The notes under the pieces: generated by a model
The model's database searches: none
What the model saw: the letters and a program-made list of their open reading frames with translations, nothing else
What the model was told of the DNA's origin: nothing
Source of the DNA: Phyto melanocephala
Taxonomy: Eukaryota; Arthropoda; Insecta; Diptera; Rhinophoridae
Direction: 5' to 3'
NCBI GenBank assembly: GCA_941918925.1
Contig: OW799236.1
Location: 119,051,062 to 119,115,061 of the forward strand
Length of the DNA: 64,000 nucleotides
Position numbers and translations under genes: made by a program
Part shown: positions 11,683-24,574 of the stretch, in pieces
Layout: every line of letters starts with the position of its first letter
Position numbering within the stretch: the stretch's first letter is position 1

Positions 11683-12900
11683 TATATAATAAAAAAAAGC
11701 TTATGCTAGAAATACTTTTTTTTTCGAATCGCAAACAGCTTTCAACCATTCACAGAAAAAATTATAGATATAATATTTTTAAACAAACGTTTGCCTAGAT
11801 TTAATTGCAATTTCTATTAATATTTTAATTGTTTCAAATAATTTTTTGTTTGATTATTTCCTTAGTTTAACACATATGCTAAAACAACAAATTAAGTTTT
11901 TTTATTTGCAGTTAGTGTGCGTTTTCATTGTTTGTTATTTCTATAATTAATTTTATAATTCTTATTTGGTTAAAGATACTGTAGACTTAAATATTTTAGT
12001 TTGATACAACAATTTAAAGAAGCTTTTTTCTTGTCTTGTGTGTCATACGTCTATTTTTATTAATTAAATATTTTTATTTGATTAAATATTTCTTTGAGAT
12101 TTTAACTAGCTTGTCATTGATTGATGCCTGAAATTTTTGTCTAAATTATATAAATATTTTTTTTTAAATATTCTTGAATTAGAAAATGTTTGTGAATTTT
12201 TTTAATAAACTTTTTATTTCTTTCTGTTAATAATTTGTTTAGAAGTCGGAAATATTTTAATAAAAAATTTTATGGATTCAAACATAAAACTGTATTGGAA
12301 AAAAATTAGTTTTTTTTTTATTGAATTTACAAATTTAGTGGTAGGTCCTCATTCAAACAAATATCATATTTGGTTCTCTAAATTTCTTTATTGAATCAGA
12401 AATTTAATTTTTTCTGTGTTGTTATTTAAATCCATAATTGCCTACTTGTCAGTAGATATTTTCTCCTGGCAAAAACATCAATTAATCTCTGTTTAGATCT
12501 GACTGTAAATACCCACCTCTACATTTGACTAAAATTTTTTTTTAGAATTTCAATAAAAATATTTCAACATTTTTAAAGATGTACGTCTAATTTTCATTTA
12601 CACTAAATTTTTTAAATTTTTCTTCTAATATATTATTTATTTGTAATTCATTTACCTTAAACTGGAAAACTTGAGTTTAAATATGTAAATTTATAACAAT
12701 TGCTAAAATAATAAAAAATGTTTATGTCATAATTATATGTAAAAGTATATAATGAAATTTTACACAGTTACAGTTACAGTTACAGAATAAAATTTTTTTC
12801 TTGAATAATTTTGTGAAAAAAAAACACACACGCACACTCCTAATTATGCACCTACATCTAGAATCGGCATAATAATTTCAACCAAAAAGTAAATAAAATA
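11683..12900. other. AT-rich non-coding DNA with a short cagtta tract
   Basis: Mostly A/T. A short (acagtt)n run lies at about 12766-12785. Nothing else recognised. Confidence 0.5.
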
Positions 12901-13561
12901 GAACAAGTAAGAGCACTATATTCGGCTGTGCCGAATCTTTTATACCCACCACCAATTTTGTGTACATTTAAAGCACAATATTTATTATTTTGTTACTCAT
13001 TATGGAATAATCTTTTTATAATACAATATGTATCACTTTCTTTGTAGAGGGTGGTAAAATTTTAAGGGCCCATGTTGAAGGTGAACTACAGCTAGTCTTT
13101 AAATTAGTTTTCTGCATTTCATTTTACATTTCTCAATCTCAAACTTACTCAATTTGATCCGTGGAAAGATACGCAAATGAGCAACGCTTTAAAGTTATTT
13201 AGGTTTTTTATGAAAATGGGCGTTCAAATCAAAATGCATTTTGTGTACTTCGTAATTCTTTTGATCAACATAATCATTCAAATTCATCCACAATCGGGAA
13301 AATTTTAAAAAATATTTAAATTTCTGCAAAACAGGTCTGTATAAAATGTTAGAAAATCTGTGAATGCCTTCTTAGTTCGATATTTTGTCAAATACATAAC
13401 TGAACCATACAAATATTATCATTATAAAAAGAAATGATAGTAATTTCTTAAATAATTTGTGTTTGATATAAATTCAACATCGGTCCTTAAAATTTAATTA
13501 CCCTTTATAACTTCGATATGCTACTAAAATGCTTTTGTAAATGTAGTTTTTCAATGAAAGT

Positions 13562-15160
13562 GGGCGTTAAAGTAGGCGTGTCAATAAAGTTTTTGCTAAT
13601 AAATACAACTAAGATATTTAAATATAGTTCTTTATTTTCCCAAAAACTTTGTCAATAGAGAAATTACATGAATTTAAGAAAACCCGTTATATGGGAGGTA
13701 GGCGTTATAGTGGGCGTGTCACCTAAACTTTTTGGCACAACAACTACATTGACTAGAAGGATATATGTAGTAAATTTCCTCATCATACCTCTAATTTTGT
13801 CGGTTTTATGAGCTTTAACATTTCATTAACGGTAGATAACGTGAAAAGTGGGCGTTATAGTAGGCGTGTCAAAGTTATTTTTACGCATGAGTACATTTTA
13901 GATGTTTCAATATAGCCTTTTATTATTCCAAAATCTTTATTAATAGAGAAATTATATGAATTTTAGGTAAAGCGTTATATGGGAGGTGGGCGTAAAAGTG
14001 GGCGTGGCACCTTAATTTTTTTGTACAATAATGACACTGCCTAGTGGGATATACGTAGCAAATTTGATCATCATACATCAAATTTTGGCGGTTTTATGAG
14101 CTTTGAAATTTCATTAACGGTAGATAACGTGAAAAGTGGGCGTTATAGTAGGCGTGTCAAAGTTATTTTTACGAATGAGTACATTTTAGATGTTTCAATA
14201 TAGCCTTTTATTATTCCAAAATCTTTATTAATAGAGAAATTATATGAATTTTAGGTAAAGCGTTATATGGGAAGTGGGCGTAAAAGTGGGCGTGGCACCT
14301 TAATTTTTTTGTACAATAATGACACTGCCTAGGGGGATATACGTAGCAAATTTGATCATCATACCTCTAATTTCGGAGGTTTTATGAGCTTTTAAATTTC
14401 ATTAACGGTATATAACGTGAAAAGTGGGCGTTATAGTAGGCGTGTCAAAGTTATTTTTACGCATGAGTACATTTTAGATGTTTCAATATAGCCTTTTATT
14501 ATTCCAAAATCTTTATTAATAGAGAAATTATATGAATTTTAGGTAAAGCGTTATATGGGAGGTGGGCGTAAAAGTGGGCGTGGCACCTTAATTTTTTTGT
14601 ACAATAATGACACTGCCTAGGGGGATAGACGTAGCAAATTTGATCATCATACATCAAATTTTGGCGGTTTTATGAGCTTTAAAATTTCATCAACGGTAGA
14701 TAACGTGAAAAGTGGGCGTTATAGTAGGCGTGTCAAAGTTATTTTTACGAATGAGTACATTTTAGATGTTTCAATATAGCCTTTTATTATTCCAAAATCT
14801 TTATTAATAGAGAAATTATATGAATTTTAGGTAAAGCGTTATATGGGAGGTGGGCGTAAAAGTGGGCGTGGCACCTTAATTTTTTTGTACAATAATGACA
14901 CTGCCTAGGGGGATATACGTAGCAAATTTGATCATCATACCTCTAATTTCGGAGGTTTTATGAGCTTTTAAATTTCATTAACGGTATATAACGTGAGAAG
15001 TGGGCGTTATAGTAGGCGTGTCAAAGTTATTTTTACGCATGAGTACATTTTAGATGTTTCAATATAGCCTTTTATTATTCCAAAATCTTTATTAATAGAG
15101 AAATTATATGAATTTTAGGTAAAACGTTATATGTGAGGTGGGCGTAAAAGTGGGCGTGGC
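13562..15160 (+). repeat. 288-bp tandem array with 576-bp alternating super-repeat
   Basis: The GGGCG of each unit starts at 13562, 13850, 14138, 14426, 14714 and 15002, with every spacing exactly 288. Units from 14138 onward are nearly identical and alternate two subtypes. One has ggtagataacgtg before the core and acgaatgag after it, the other ggtatataacgtg and acgcatgag. The sequence 'atcaaattttggcggtttt' alternates with 'ctctaatttcggaggtttt'. Each 288-bp unit is itself bipartite: a second core, gtgggcgtaaaagtgggcg, sits 138 bp after the first. This points to an older repeat of about 144 bp. Confidence 0.9.
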
Positions 15161-15616
15161 ACATTGATTTTCCGTTAAAAAAAAGCCTCTCACCAAAAAG
15201 CAAAGTGTGCAAAATTTCAGAGTCGTACATCCAATTTTGTTGCTTTTATGACGTTTTTGTTTTTAAATATACCGAAAAATACACTGTGCGGTATAAATTT
15301 TCGTACATTTTGATCGATAACTCCTTTGCTAATGATTAGATTTAGGTAATTTTTGGTGCAAAATAGTGTTTTGACTCGAGAAATATATATTCGAAGTTTC
15401 ATGACTCTACGTTAATCCGTTTGGACACAATACCATTTTATTCGATGTTCGTAGGACACGGTTTTTTCGACCTACTCTTGCATTCCGAGCTATAACTCAC
15501 TTCCTAATATTCCGATATAGCCCATTTTCAATACCAAACAAACCTTGTCTATAAGAAAGATTCTGGCAAAATTTGAGCGTCCTAGCTTTTTCGGTGCGAC
15601 CTCTATCGTGCTTTCA

Positions 15617-15679
15617 ACAGACGGACAGACGGACAGACGGACAGACGGACAGACGGACAGACGGACAGACGGACGGACA
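15617..15679 (+). repeat. (GGACAGAC)n tract in B1
   Basis: About seven copies of an 8-bp unit. The homologous site in B2 (around 47059) has about two, and B3 has a short gtccgtctgtccgtctgt on the inverted strand. It is length-polymorphic between copies. Confidence 0.9.
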
Positions 15680-15817
15680 TAGCTAGATCGTCATCAAATC
15701 AAACCCTGATTCAGAATATATATACTTTATGGGGTCTAAAATGGATATTTCGATGTGTTACAAACGGAATGACAAAATGAATATACCCCCACCATTTTTT
15801 TGGTGGCGGGTATAAAA

Positions 15818-16735
15818 AGTTTGTTTTTCTCAGTTAAAGGAATAATAATGCAAAAATAATAGTCTCTCATTAGCCGGCTATGGAAAATCTTGTGCACCCT
15901 TTAGTTGCACCAGAGCATATAGTAAGAGATGTTTAGATGAACAAAAATTTTTTTTAAGAAATACTATTGCGTGGAATTATCTTTTTAATTAATTATTTTA
16001 TGAGCAAAAATCAGCCCTTAGCATTAAAATTCAATTTCAAAAATAATTTTTGATGCGAAATACAGTTTCTGATGCAAAAAATTTAGTCTTACTTAGATTG
16101 TAGCTAAACTTTAAAAAATTACAAACTTAATGATAAACTAACAGCAAATATACATTTGTACGGTCCCCTAACAATAGCATTAAAAGTTAGAGAAAAGTTG
16201 CAAAAAAACATGTAGCCCAGCTTAATTACTGAGAAACTTTTACAATTGGCACAACTTTGAGTATCGTTGAAAGACATACGAATGTAAAAATACTGGCTGC
16301 CTAACCAACATATGTTATACAGTGTATGTGTGTGTTGGTAGTAATGAAAATATGTATTTGCATATTCAACAAATATGCTTTATTCAAACAGAAATACGCA
16401 TACATTTAAATAATGCATAATATACAATAAAAATAAGAAAAGGAAATAATTTAAAAAAGTGGAAAGAATTTTTATATAAACATGCATGCATACGTACATA
16501 CATAATTTATTTTGGCTTGTCTTGAGCAAAACTTCATTAGATGGAGGCAAGCAAATTATACAAGGTATTGTTAACATATAAACGAGAGTAGTGAGATGAA
16601 TTAATTATATGTCGCTCGTTAAGTTCCTTAATTGTATTTTGTATGGTGTTTCAATGAGAGCCTACATTTTGATATATAAAAGAAATGATTTTTAAGCGAA
16701 ATCGTCGAATGTTTATAAATTTAATAATGAAGAAA
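15818..16735. other. AT-rich non-coding DNA
   Basis: Nothing recognised. The minus ORF 16380-16577 is low-complexity. Confidence 0.5.
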
Positions 16736-16739
16736 AATA

Positions 16740-17640
16740 TTAACCAAATGGGAGGAAAGGCTTCACTTGCAGGACATTTTTTTAGTCCTGAAGTTTTTCA
16801 TTACCAATTCACACATTTTTGGCTGAATGTCTTCGTTAAAAACTTTACGATTTCTATGTTTTAGTTGATTTTGGCCATTGACACCTTATCTTCTACATTG
16901 CTCTAAAGATATTAAATTCTAAAGGTGTTAAGTCACAAGATTTTAATGGACTTCTTGGAGGAAGTCAGGAAATATTTAACGATAAAGAGAGGTGATATCA
17001 TAACATGAATTGAACATAGCACCGTCTTGTTGAAAATAATCATTATCAATTTTAAAATTCCTATAATTCCGGCTATGAGCAATCATTAATCGTCGTAAAA
17101 AATGCAATCTATTACCACAGCTGTTTCTTCATCCACATTTTTCCAATGACAACACCAGACAAAAAACCGCAACAAACAGTCACACTTTAAGAATAAAGAG
17201 AATTTTCAACAAAACTCTTTGGATTTTCGTGCTCCAAAAGCTACAATTCTGTTTGTCGATGTTGCCTAAAAAGTAAAAGTGGGCCAGATCATTCTAGTTT
17301 GATAGATCTCAAGGATTTAATCAGAATTATTTCAATCAGTTTTTGTTTGTTTTGAAATCAAAAAGACTAAAATCTGTATGCAAAATACAGTATAATATCG
17401 GTTGTTGAGTCTAATTCCAAAAACCGACGAAAAGTGAATTAGTTTTGCGAACTGCAGCTATACAATTTTTTACCTGTTTTGTTGTGAATGTGGCGTTGTT
17501 GAGGCGTTTATCATTCGATATTTTTTAATGAGTGATGACAACTGTTAAAATGCCGGGCTTTTGAAAATTAGACGCCTTAGTAGCAAGTCTTTTATATGTA
17601 CTTAGATTTGTTTGCAGTAAAGCAGCATACTGATTGTCTA
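16740..17640 (-). pseudogene. Tc1/mariner-type transposase relic, copy 2
   Basis: Read on the minus strand, about 17270-17200 gives NIDKQNCSFWSTKIQRV (matching 'YVNKQNxRIWGxxxPxV'). Then VTVCCGFLSGVVIG follows ('VTVWCGLWAGGIIGPY'), and near 17030 DYFQQDGAMFNSC ('xWFQQDGAxxHTA', second catalytic Asp). Near 16830 is CELVMKNFRTKK, then SSHLVNIFLHY, the usual C-terminal block ending in 'GGHLxDIIFHT'. Order and orientation agree over about 0.5 kb, with multiple stops and frameshifts. This is the same family as the copies at 3.4, 41.4 and 59.2 kb. The N-terminal helix-turn-helix part would lie toward 17640, but I do not see it clearly. Confidence 0.65.
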
Positions 17641-18395
17641 TTAAAAATTATTTAATATTTTTTTTTCATTTCACAAAAGCCTTTCATTTAGCAGTTTTCT
17701 TTTGATAGAATATTTTTGAAAATATTTCCTTTGAGTCAAAAAGTTCAGAAACTTAAGAAATAATATTAAAGAACTTATAACTTTTACTTTTTACAATTTT
17801 TTATAAACATACATTTGTTTTAAACACATCCTAATCAGCGAAAAAGCGGTAACTGAAATCTTTTTCGAAATTAATTTTTAAATGCAGAATTGTTCCCCAG
17901 CCTTCAACAACTCGTCTGTTAAAATATTAAATTGAAAGTAATAATAGTTACAGAAATGGAACCCATTCAATTTAAACGCAAACAAAAATCATCTTTTTGT
18001 GTGACTGCAAGGACTACGTAACCGACATGAGGTTAATAAAATAAGTATCGAACGTGAAATAAGAAATAATAAAAAAAACTAAAATAACTGTTGCTGTTCT
18101 CCTTTTTTTGTATGTGTTAGATTATTTTTTCGATCATATTTTAGTCTAACCTGTAAGAAATGTTGGCAAAAAAATCTAAATTATTGACCGAAAAATTTCT
18201 ATATGATTAATTAACGTAAAACATATCTACGAGTTCCATAAGATCATTGTCAGGCTTAATTAGAAATTTCATAAAGTAAAGAAACCTGCACCTGTAAATT
18301 TTTTTTTAGGTTACGTTATTGAAGAGGTTATTTATAGAAAAATATTGTGTGGTTTTTTTTGTTGCACTGCACTTTGTGTTCTCTATTGATAAGTT
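17641..18395. other. AT-rich non-coding DNA
   Basis: No element boundaries or coding regions recognised. Confidence 0.5.
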
Positions 18396-19148
18396 TAACA
18401 AGTAAAATCACTATATTCCGCTGTGCCGAATTTTTAAGACCCACAACCAATTTGGTGTAATTTTTTAGCACAAAGTTTATTATTTTGTTATTAACAGTTA
18501 TCGCTATGAAATAACCTCTATATACTCAAATATGTTTCACCTTTTTTGTGCTATTTCGATTTTCTATTAATATATTTCTTTAAATTAATGTTGTGTTTTT
18601 ATAATTACTGAAGAGTATAATATGGTACCCAAAGGTATCACAATTTTGTGGGCATGAAATCTCCTACATTTTAAATTTTATAATTAATGTTTGAATTTAA
18701 GTTATGTAATCCATTACAGATTTCTTAAATTTTTTTATTTACTTATGTATATCCACACATATATTTTATATCACTCTGTCAATAAAATGAAAAGACACTC
18801 ATTATAATGCAAATTATTATAACATATAGCTTAGAATTCTAAAAATGCTTTCTATTTCGAATAAAAAATTACATTAAAAAATTGTTATTTAAATTTGTAA
18901 TTACCTATTTGTCATAAGAGAAAAGTTTTGATATTTTTACTGGACAAAAACATCAATTGATCAGAAATAATATGAATTTTAGATAAAGCGTTATATGGGA
19001 GGTGGAACTGACAGACGGACATAGCTTGATACAAGGACTTATAAAAAATATATTCTCTATGGGGTCTTACATGGATATTTCGATGTATTACAAACGGAAT
19101 GACAAAAGACAGCCACACCATTTTTTAGGTGGTGGGTCCTAAAAAAAT
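18396..19148 (+). mobile_element. Family B fly repeat, copy B4 (short, decayed)
   Basis: The 5' end aacaagtaaaatcactata is followed by ttccgctgtgccgaa and 'agacccacaacca'. The 3' end is 'atggatatttcgatgtatta', then 'caaacggaatgacaaaag', then ccattttttaggtggtgggt. Only a remnant of the unit (gaattttagataaagcgttatatggg at about 18970) and one cagacggacatagct remain, so the 288-bp array is almost wholly missing. The minus ORF 18912-19121 is a shadow. Confidence 0.65.
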
Positions 19149-20265
19149 CGGATCATTAAGTATGTTGTCAGATATTTATTGCTACTACTACTACTACTAC
19201 TTTGGATCTACTTTAAGATTTAATTAAATTAAATAAAATTACATTGTAAACAGTGATGGTAGGTTATTTTTTTATCTTTCTCTTGAAAAAAAAAAAATAT
19301 GACGCCCCCCTAAATTCATCACTCTTTTAATTCTCCCAAATTACATGGATACATTTTAATTTACACAATAATATCATCGCCTTATTTATAAATATATCAT
19401 GACTTAGTTTAAACATGTTCTCAATAATTTGTTTTGATAAAATATATAACCTAGCTCTATTGTTTCTCTACAAATATCAAACATATCAAAATCGTACTCA
19501 GTAGTTTTGTACATAAATATTCTCGAATCAAAAAATTTAAGATCTTTTTTTTGGTGTAAAATTGAGGCACATATATAAAATAAATACTTTACCATTAATA
19601 CTTATTCGATAGTTGAAATAAATTAGTAGAAGGCAAACTAAAAGTTGAAAAAAAATTAATGATAAGTTAATGATAATTTTTAAATTGCTTCGTCCTGAAT
19701 TGTTAGCGGCGTCAGATTATTGTATTAAAATTTAGTAGTTGTAAAGTATAGTAAAAAATGGTATTTCAATAGACTACCAAATAATACAAATAAAAATCCG
19801 TGGCCCCCTAAGATTTTATCTAAAGCAATTTTAACCTCTAAATACGCCCTTAAAAGTGTACAACAAAGCCCTTAATCTAAGGGTATTTATATTCAGCTAT
19901 GTAGTCACGCCTAAAAGTAGACTGTACTTTGTATGTATTTTTTTTTCGTTCAAATAATGTTGACTTTACATTCCCAAATACAAATTATTTAATTTGTAGT
20001 GTCTTCAATCATTCGATATTAAATTTAAATAATTAGTAATGAAGGCTTTGCACTTTCACTAACATTAACTAATTCGTTACCTCTAATAGAGGCTTGTAAT
20101 TATTATTAATATTATTTGCATTAATTAATTTTATATACATAAATACTCATTGCATTGATTGCTTCAAATGTATTATTCTTGGCGTTCAGGAGGCTTAAAC
20201 TTCTTTTTAAACAAAATAAGATAAAAACGGTTTTATGGTTAAAGATAAAATGACTAAAGAAACAA
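19149..20265. other. AT-rich non-coding DNA
   Basis: There is a (CTA)n run at about 19183-19202. Otherwise nothing recognised. Confidence 0.5.
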
Positions 20266-20270
20266 CTTAC

Positions 20271-20425
20271 CGAAACATGGTAAATAAGATTACAATGACG
20301 ATGATGGTTCACTGATGTTTTTACTTGACTATAAGTGTGTGCGATTTTTTTCCTTTGCCACATAAAATACTTTGCACGTTAATGACGAATAAAATGTAGC
20401 AACCAACTGTAAATAGTAGAGAGAT
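20271..20425 (-). other. Exon-like interval with consensus splice signals (weak)
   Basis: On the minus strand this 155-bp interval is preceded by tttatttgtttcag and followed by GTAAGTTG, which fit acceptor and donor consensus. It ends ATGTTTCG|GTAAGT. The first reading frame stays open for 34 codons and no frame is open throughout, so if real it would be an untranslated or start-bearing exon. Splice-like sequences arise often by chance in 64 kb of AT-rich DNA. Treat this as a candidate only. Confidence 0.15.
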
Positions 20426-20429
20426 CTGA

Positions 20430-22010
20430 AACAAATAAATAGTTGGTTAACTTATGTTAAAAATAATTTTCTTACGATTAAAATTTTTTTTATAAATTCT
20501 ACAAAGAGGTATTATAAACAACACTTTTTATTAATTTTAAAGTTTTTGTAATATTTTGAAAATTTGACAATACAAAACTTCTGACTTATTTTGAAAAGAC
20601 TAAATATTAATAAAAAAAATATAAAAAATATCTTTGTTAATGCAAAGTTGGTGTTCCAGTTGTTTGTTATACATACATAAGATAAGCCTTTAACATAGTA
20701 AAAGGAAGTATTTTTAATTATCCGAAAGGCATGTGGAAAATTCAGACTTTTAGGGGACGTAAAAGTGAGCCATAAATATTAATGGTGGTATAAACTTAAG
20801 ACCTTGTGTATTATCAAGTATTTGCTGAAAATAACAAATAAAAAAAGTTTGGAAACAAACTTTTAAATATGGTTTTGCTATGATTTTTTTTATTGTTTTA
20901 TTTTCATCTATTTTATTTTTATATTTATTTAAAATTTTAAACGTTGTTGGTCATAAAATAAATGATAACCCCATTATTAATCGGAAGACATAAGTAATGT
21001 ACTGATGTGGTCATATATGTATATTGATGATCACAAGTAGAAAGGCCCTAGTTTAAACAGTTGTAACTTGACAGGAGTAGGTAAAAATGTAATAAAAACC
21101 GTATCCCCAAAGTAAAACTTTTCTTGTAAAATTGCTTCTAAGACTGTTATTTTTGATACTATATCGTTAAATTTTGTGTCTAGGTGTATTTACGTGAAAT
21201 GTATTGGAATCAGTGAAAAATTCAATATCGAAAAAAAGACGAGTTAGGGACTTTCTACTTGTAACCATCGAAATACATTTATCACTGCTGTTATTATACT
21301 GATCTTGTTTTTTCATAACCAAAACTACTTAAAACAGAGTTTCCCTAAAACAGCTAAGACTTCACCAGGCATAAAGTATAAAGAGTGAGAAGAGATACTG
21401 TATAAATAAAACAGATCTTTAGACTTATTTTATTTTTGCAAACTATTGTGAACTAACTCATATTATCAATTATAGAAAAATTTCGATAAATTTTCTCAAA
21501 AAAAAAAAATTAATTTGTCTTTAGAAAAGATAACCTAAATTTATACTTCCAAGAAAAAAAAAAAACTTCTTCATAAAAATATCTCTTGAACAAAATATAT
21601 ATTGTGGCTAAATTTAAATTTTTTAAGTGAATATTTTTACTTAATTAGTGGAGTCATGTGACTTTATAACCAATAGCCAACTAAAGACATTTAAATGTGA
21701 ATAAAAAATATTTCTTTAAAACACCTTTAAACACCATCTTTGAAATTATCTTGGTTAGATGGAATTCTCTATTTAATACAAAGAAAATAAAATTTATAAA
21801 TTTCCTACTTTACTTTAAATATATATCAGTGATTTTAAAACGCGATATCTTTATGCAAAAGAGAAATTACAAAAACAACTAAATAAAATAAAATAAAATA
21901 CGAAAATGTAAAACAACAGTTCCATGCACAGTATTAACGCTTTTACACTTCCACTCACACACAAATACAAATACAAAACAAAAGATAAAATTCTGATATA
22001 AAATAATGGC
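20430..22010. other. AT-rich non-coding DNA
   Basis: ORF 21697-21882 is lysine/phenylalanine-rich and low in complexity, and not convincing. Nothing else recognised. Confidence 0.5.
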
Positions 22011-22054
22011 GACCAGAGAAATAACTGTGTTTCACTTGCCCTTCTTCGGTTAAA
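21990..22054 (-). other. Possible exon start after a polypyrimidine acceptor (weak)
   Basis: The minus strand reads ccttttttttacag, then ttaaccgaagaagggcaag, a local GC rise within AT-rich DNA. One frame gives LTEEGQVKHSYFSGRHYFIS before an AT-rich continuation. It lies on the same strand as the interval at 20271-20425. No homology was recognised. Confidence 0.15.
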
Positions 22055-22059
22055 CTGTA

Positions 22060-23720
22060 AAAAAAGGAAATTAAAATATTAAAGTTCCGCTACGCTGTTT
22101 ATGCTTTTGTTGTGATACTTAAGCCATTTCATTCAGCTTTTGTAAAGTGCTTTTTGTTGTGTTGTTATTGTAACAAACATAGTCTACATACAAACACACA
22201 CTGTTTTTATAAGCTTCATTAGGTTTAATTACAACAGATAATAGCAATTAATGTATTTAAAAACAAGTTTATTTGCACCCATTAATGTAGGTTTCTTTTA
22301 TTTATTTTTTCTTAACCTCAAAAACAAATGAACAAAGAAAAAAAAGGTTTACAGAATTCTTTACAATGTTTTCTTATTAAATGAAAATGAAAATGTACAG
22401 AGAATATGTGAGAGGAGGTAAGAGAAGACACACAACATATAAAATAAAAATTTATGATATAATAAATTTTTTTCTAAAAAAAAAATACATAAAACGAGCA
22501 ACCACCAACAAACAAATAAAAAAAAAATTTCATCACTTTTATAATGCAATGTCTATTACACATAGTATGTTCATATCTTTTCAACTTCCTTAAACATTTT
22601 TTTTAATTATTTAAGGCAACGCTGACTTTTTTTAATTTAACTTTTATACTTATACGTTTATTAAGTCAGTCAGTCGTTCATTCATTCATTCATTTTTTCC
22701 ACTTTATGTGTCTGCACTTTTAATGTGTGTAAGTGTATTTAAAGAATGTTGTAACTAAAAGCTTAAAAAAGTTCAGGTAAAGAAGAAAATAACTGTAATA
22801 AACCGCAAATTTAACAACTTTGTAACCACACATACATGCATGTATATGTAATCATACACTATATACTGGTACTCACTCTTAGTTACTAGGAACTTATTTA
22901 AGTCAACAGGCCAGAAGAGTATTGGATTGTGTGTAAGAAGTATGTTGTTAGACTGAGTTAGTATGAGCATCAGAAAGAGAAATTAAATTACTCAAAATTA
23001 AATTTACTTTACATGAATGCATACGTAGATACTACATACATAAAAAGACATAATGAAGGATATTTTTTACACCATGAACTGTGATATCAATTCTTTAAAA
23101 TTAAAAACGAAAGCAACAAGAAATGCTTCCTAATAGCGGACTAGGTCTCACTCAATTTTCATGTGGTAAACTGGGGTGACAGATAATTTGAATAAAAAAT
23201 CAACATATCTCCAGCATTTTCCTTTTTAAGAAATTGGAAAATTAAAAAAACTCATTTCAAATGCAACCAAAAAATATATTTTTTTTTTCAAAAATAACAA
23301 AAGAGCACTATTTAGCATGAACTAATGTTTAAAACATATTACATGAAACGAAGAGTTTTGCAAATAAGTTGTAGTTAATTGAGTAAAAATATATATATTT
23401 TGTACTTTAGGTAAATTGCTTTTAGAGTTAAAAAAAAACTTCATGTAGAAAAATATACAGATATTAGGTATTAGAGTTTGATATTTTAAACAATTTGATT
23501 TATTTAATTTAAATTAATCTTTAGAGAAAAGAATTGTTTGAAAATATTTATTTCGCACGGAACATTGAAATTATGTTTTATTTATGTTATTTTGGGTAAA
23601 AATTCTTTATATATTTGTGAAAGAAAGTGGATGGACGATAATTTGTTGTGCAATATTTTACAGCATTGGAGTTGCATCTCTGCATCCACGCTAGAGTGAC
23701 CAGGGAGAAAAAAAGTCACA
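22060..23720. other. AT-rich non-coding DNA
   Basis: A short (CATT)n run lies at about 22678-22694. ORFs 22361-22593 on both strands and 22773-22970 (minus) are low-complexity shadows. Confidence 0.5.
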
Positions 23721-24100
23721 ATTTGGTTCGCGTGCCACTTGTCGCTCAAAATCCAAATTTTTGTGCAAAAAGCTGACATATGGAGCCATAACTGTATCGA
23801 TTGTATAGCCGCTCCTGAGAAAGATCTTTATATATGGCACAACCCCATCTAGGTATTTCGGAAATTGCCCGCATATTACTAAGACTATATTAAATTTTAG
23901 AGGTGAATTTTAACATATGCCACCCCTTGTAGCTCCTCTCCTACGAAATAACTTTATATGCAGCTTTAGTTTTGTTACCTACTCATTGAGAACTTTTACC
24001 AAATATATCACCACTCCATTGAGGTATGTCCGAAATGGCCGGCATAACACTTAGAATATTTTTAATACTAGAGGAGCACTGAGTAGTACCAGGTAATGTT

Positions 24101-24382
24101 TTTGGGGTCAAAGGATGTTGTAACACTGTTTGACTAACAACAACAATTATATGAAGAATATAAATTTTAAAATTACTCATCAACATTTGAAGAACAGAAC
24201 TGCACAACCTGTATGCTCCTTCTGTAGCCCTAACTCAGTGGTATCAGCTCACGTTTTTTGGTGTCAAAGGATGTTGTAACTCTGTTTGACTAACAACAAC
24301 AATTATGTGAAGCATATAAATTTTAAAATTACTCAGCAACATTTGATGAACAGCATTGCACAACCTGTATGCTCCTTCTGTA
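24101..24382 (+). repeat. Tandem duplication, period 154 bp
   Basis: The block from gtcaaaggatgttgtaac to acaacctgtatgctccttct occurs at 24109-24226 and again at 24263-24380. It has few differences (acactg versus actctg, atatgaagaata versus atgtgaagcata). It lies between the two inverted-repeat arms. Confidence 0.85.
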
Positions 24383-24574
24383 ACTCATCTCACCTCTAAC
24401 ATTCTTTCACATCTCAGCGACTGCCCAGTCCTAGCCACACTACGGCTATATATTTGCAACTCTTCCAACATTATCGATTTGTTGACATTAACAAAGTCTT
24501 TAAATTTAAAAAAAAATATCCCTGCATAAACAAATTCAATATTATAAATCCCACTATATTAATACCTCATTTAC

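Larger units (their letters stand above)
12903..15817 (+). mobile_element. Family B fly repeat, copy B1 (full length, expanded)
   Basis: It opens acaagtaagagcactata, followed by the hairpin TTCGGCtgtGCCGAA and tttatacccaccacca. It closes with ccaccatttttttggtggcgggtataaaaa, so the ends form inverted repeats (tttatacccaccacca / tggtggcgggtataaa). The inside carries 288-bp tandem units, then a (GGACAGAC)n tract and 'atagctagatcgtcat'. It also has 'atggatatttcgatgtgtta' followed by 'caaacggaatgacaaaatg'. No ORF with a domain is present. Related copies are B2 (45566-47216), B3 (62296-64000, minus), B4 (18396-19148) and B5 (52190-53156). I recognise the type from dipteran genomes but not its class. 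Terminal hairpins and lack of coding suggest a non-autonomous element. Confidence 0.75.

Noticed and set aside
19404..22970. Several 60-80 codon frames on both strands
   Set aside because: Compositions follow the A/T bias (F, L, I, K, N, Y). No domains, no conserved motifs, no consistent splice structure.
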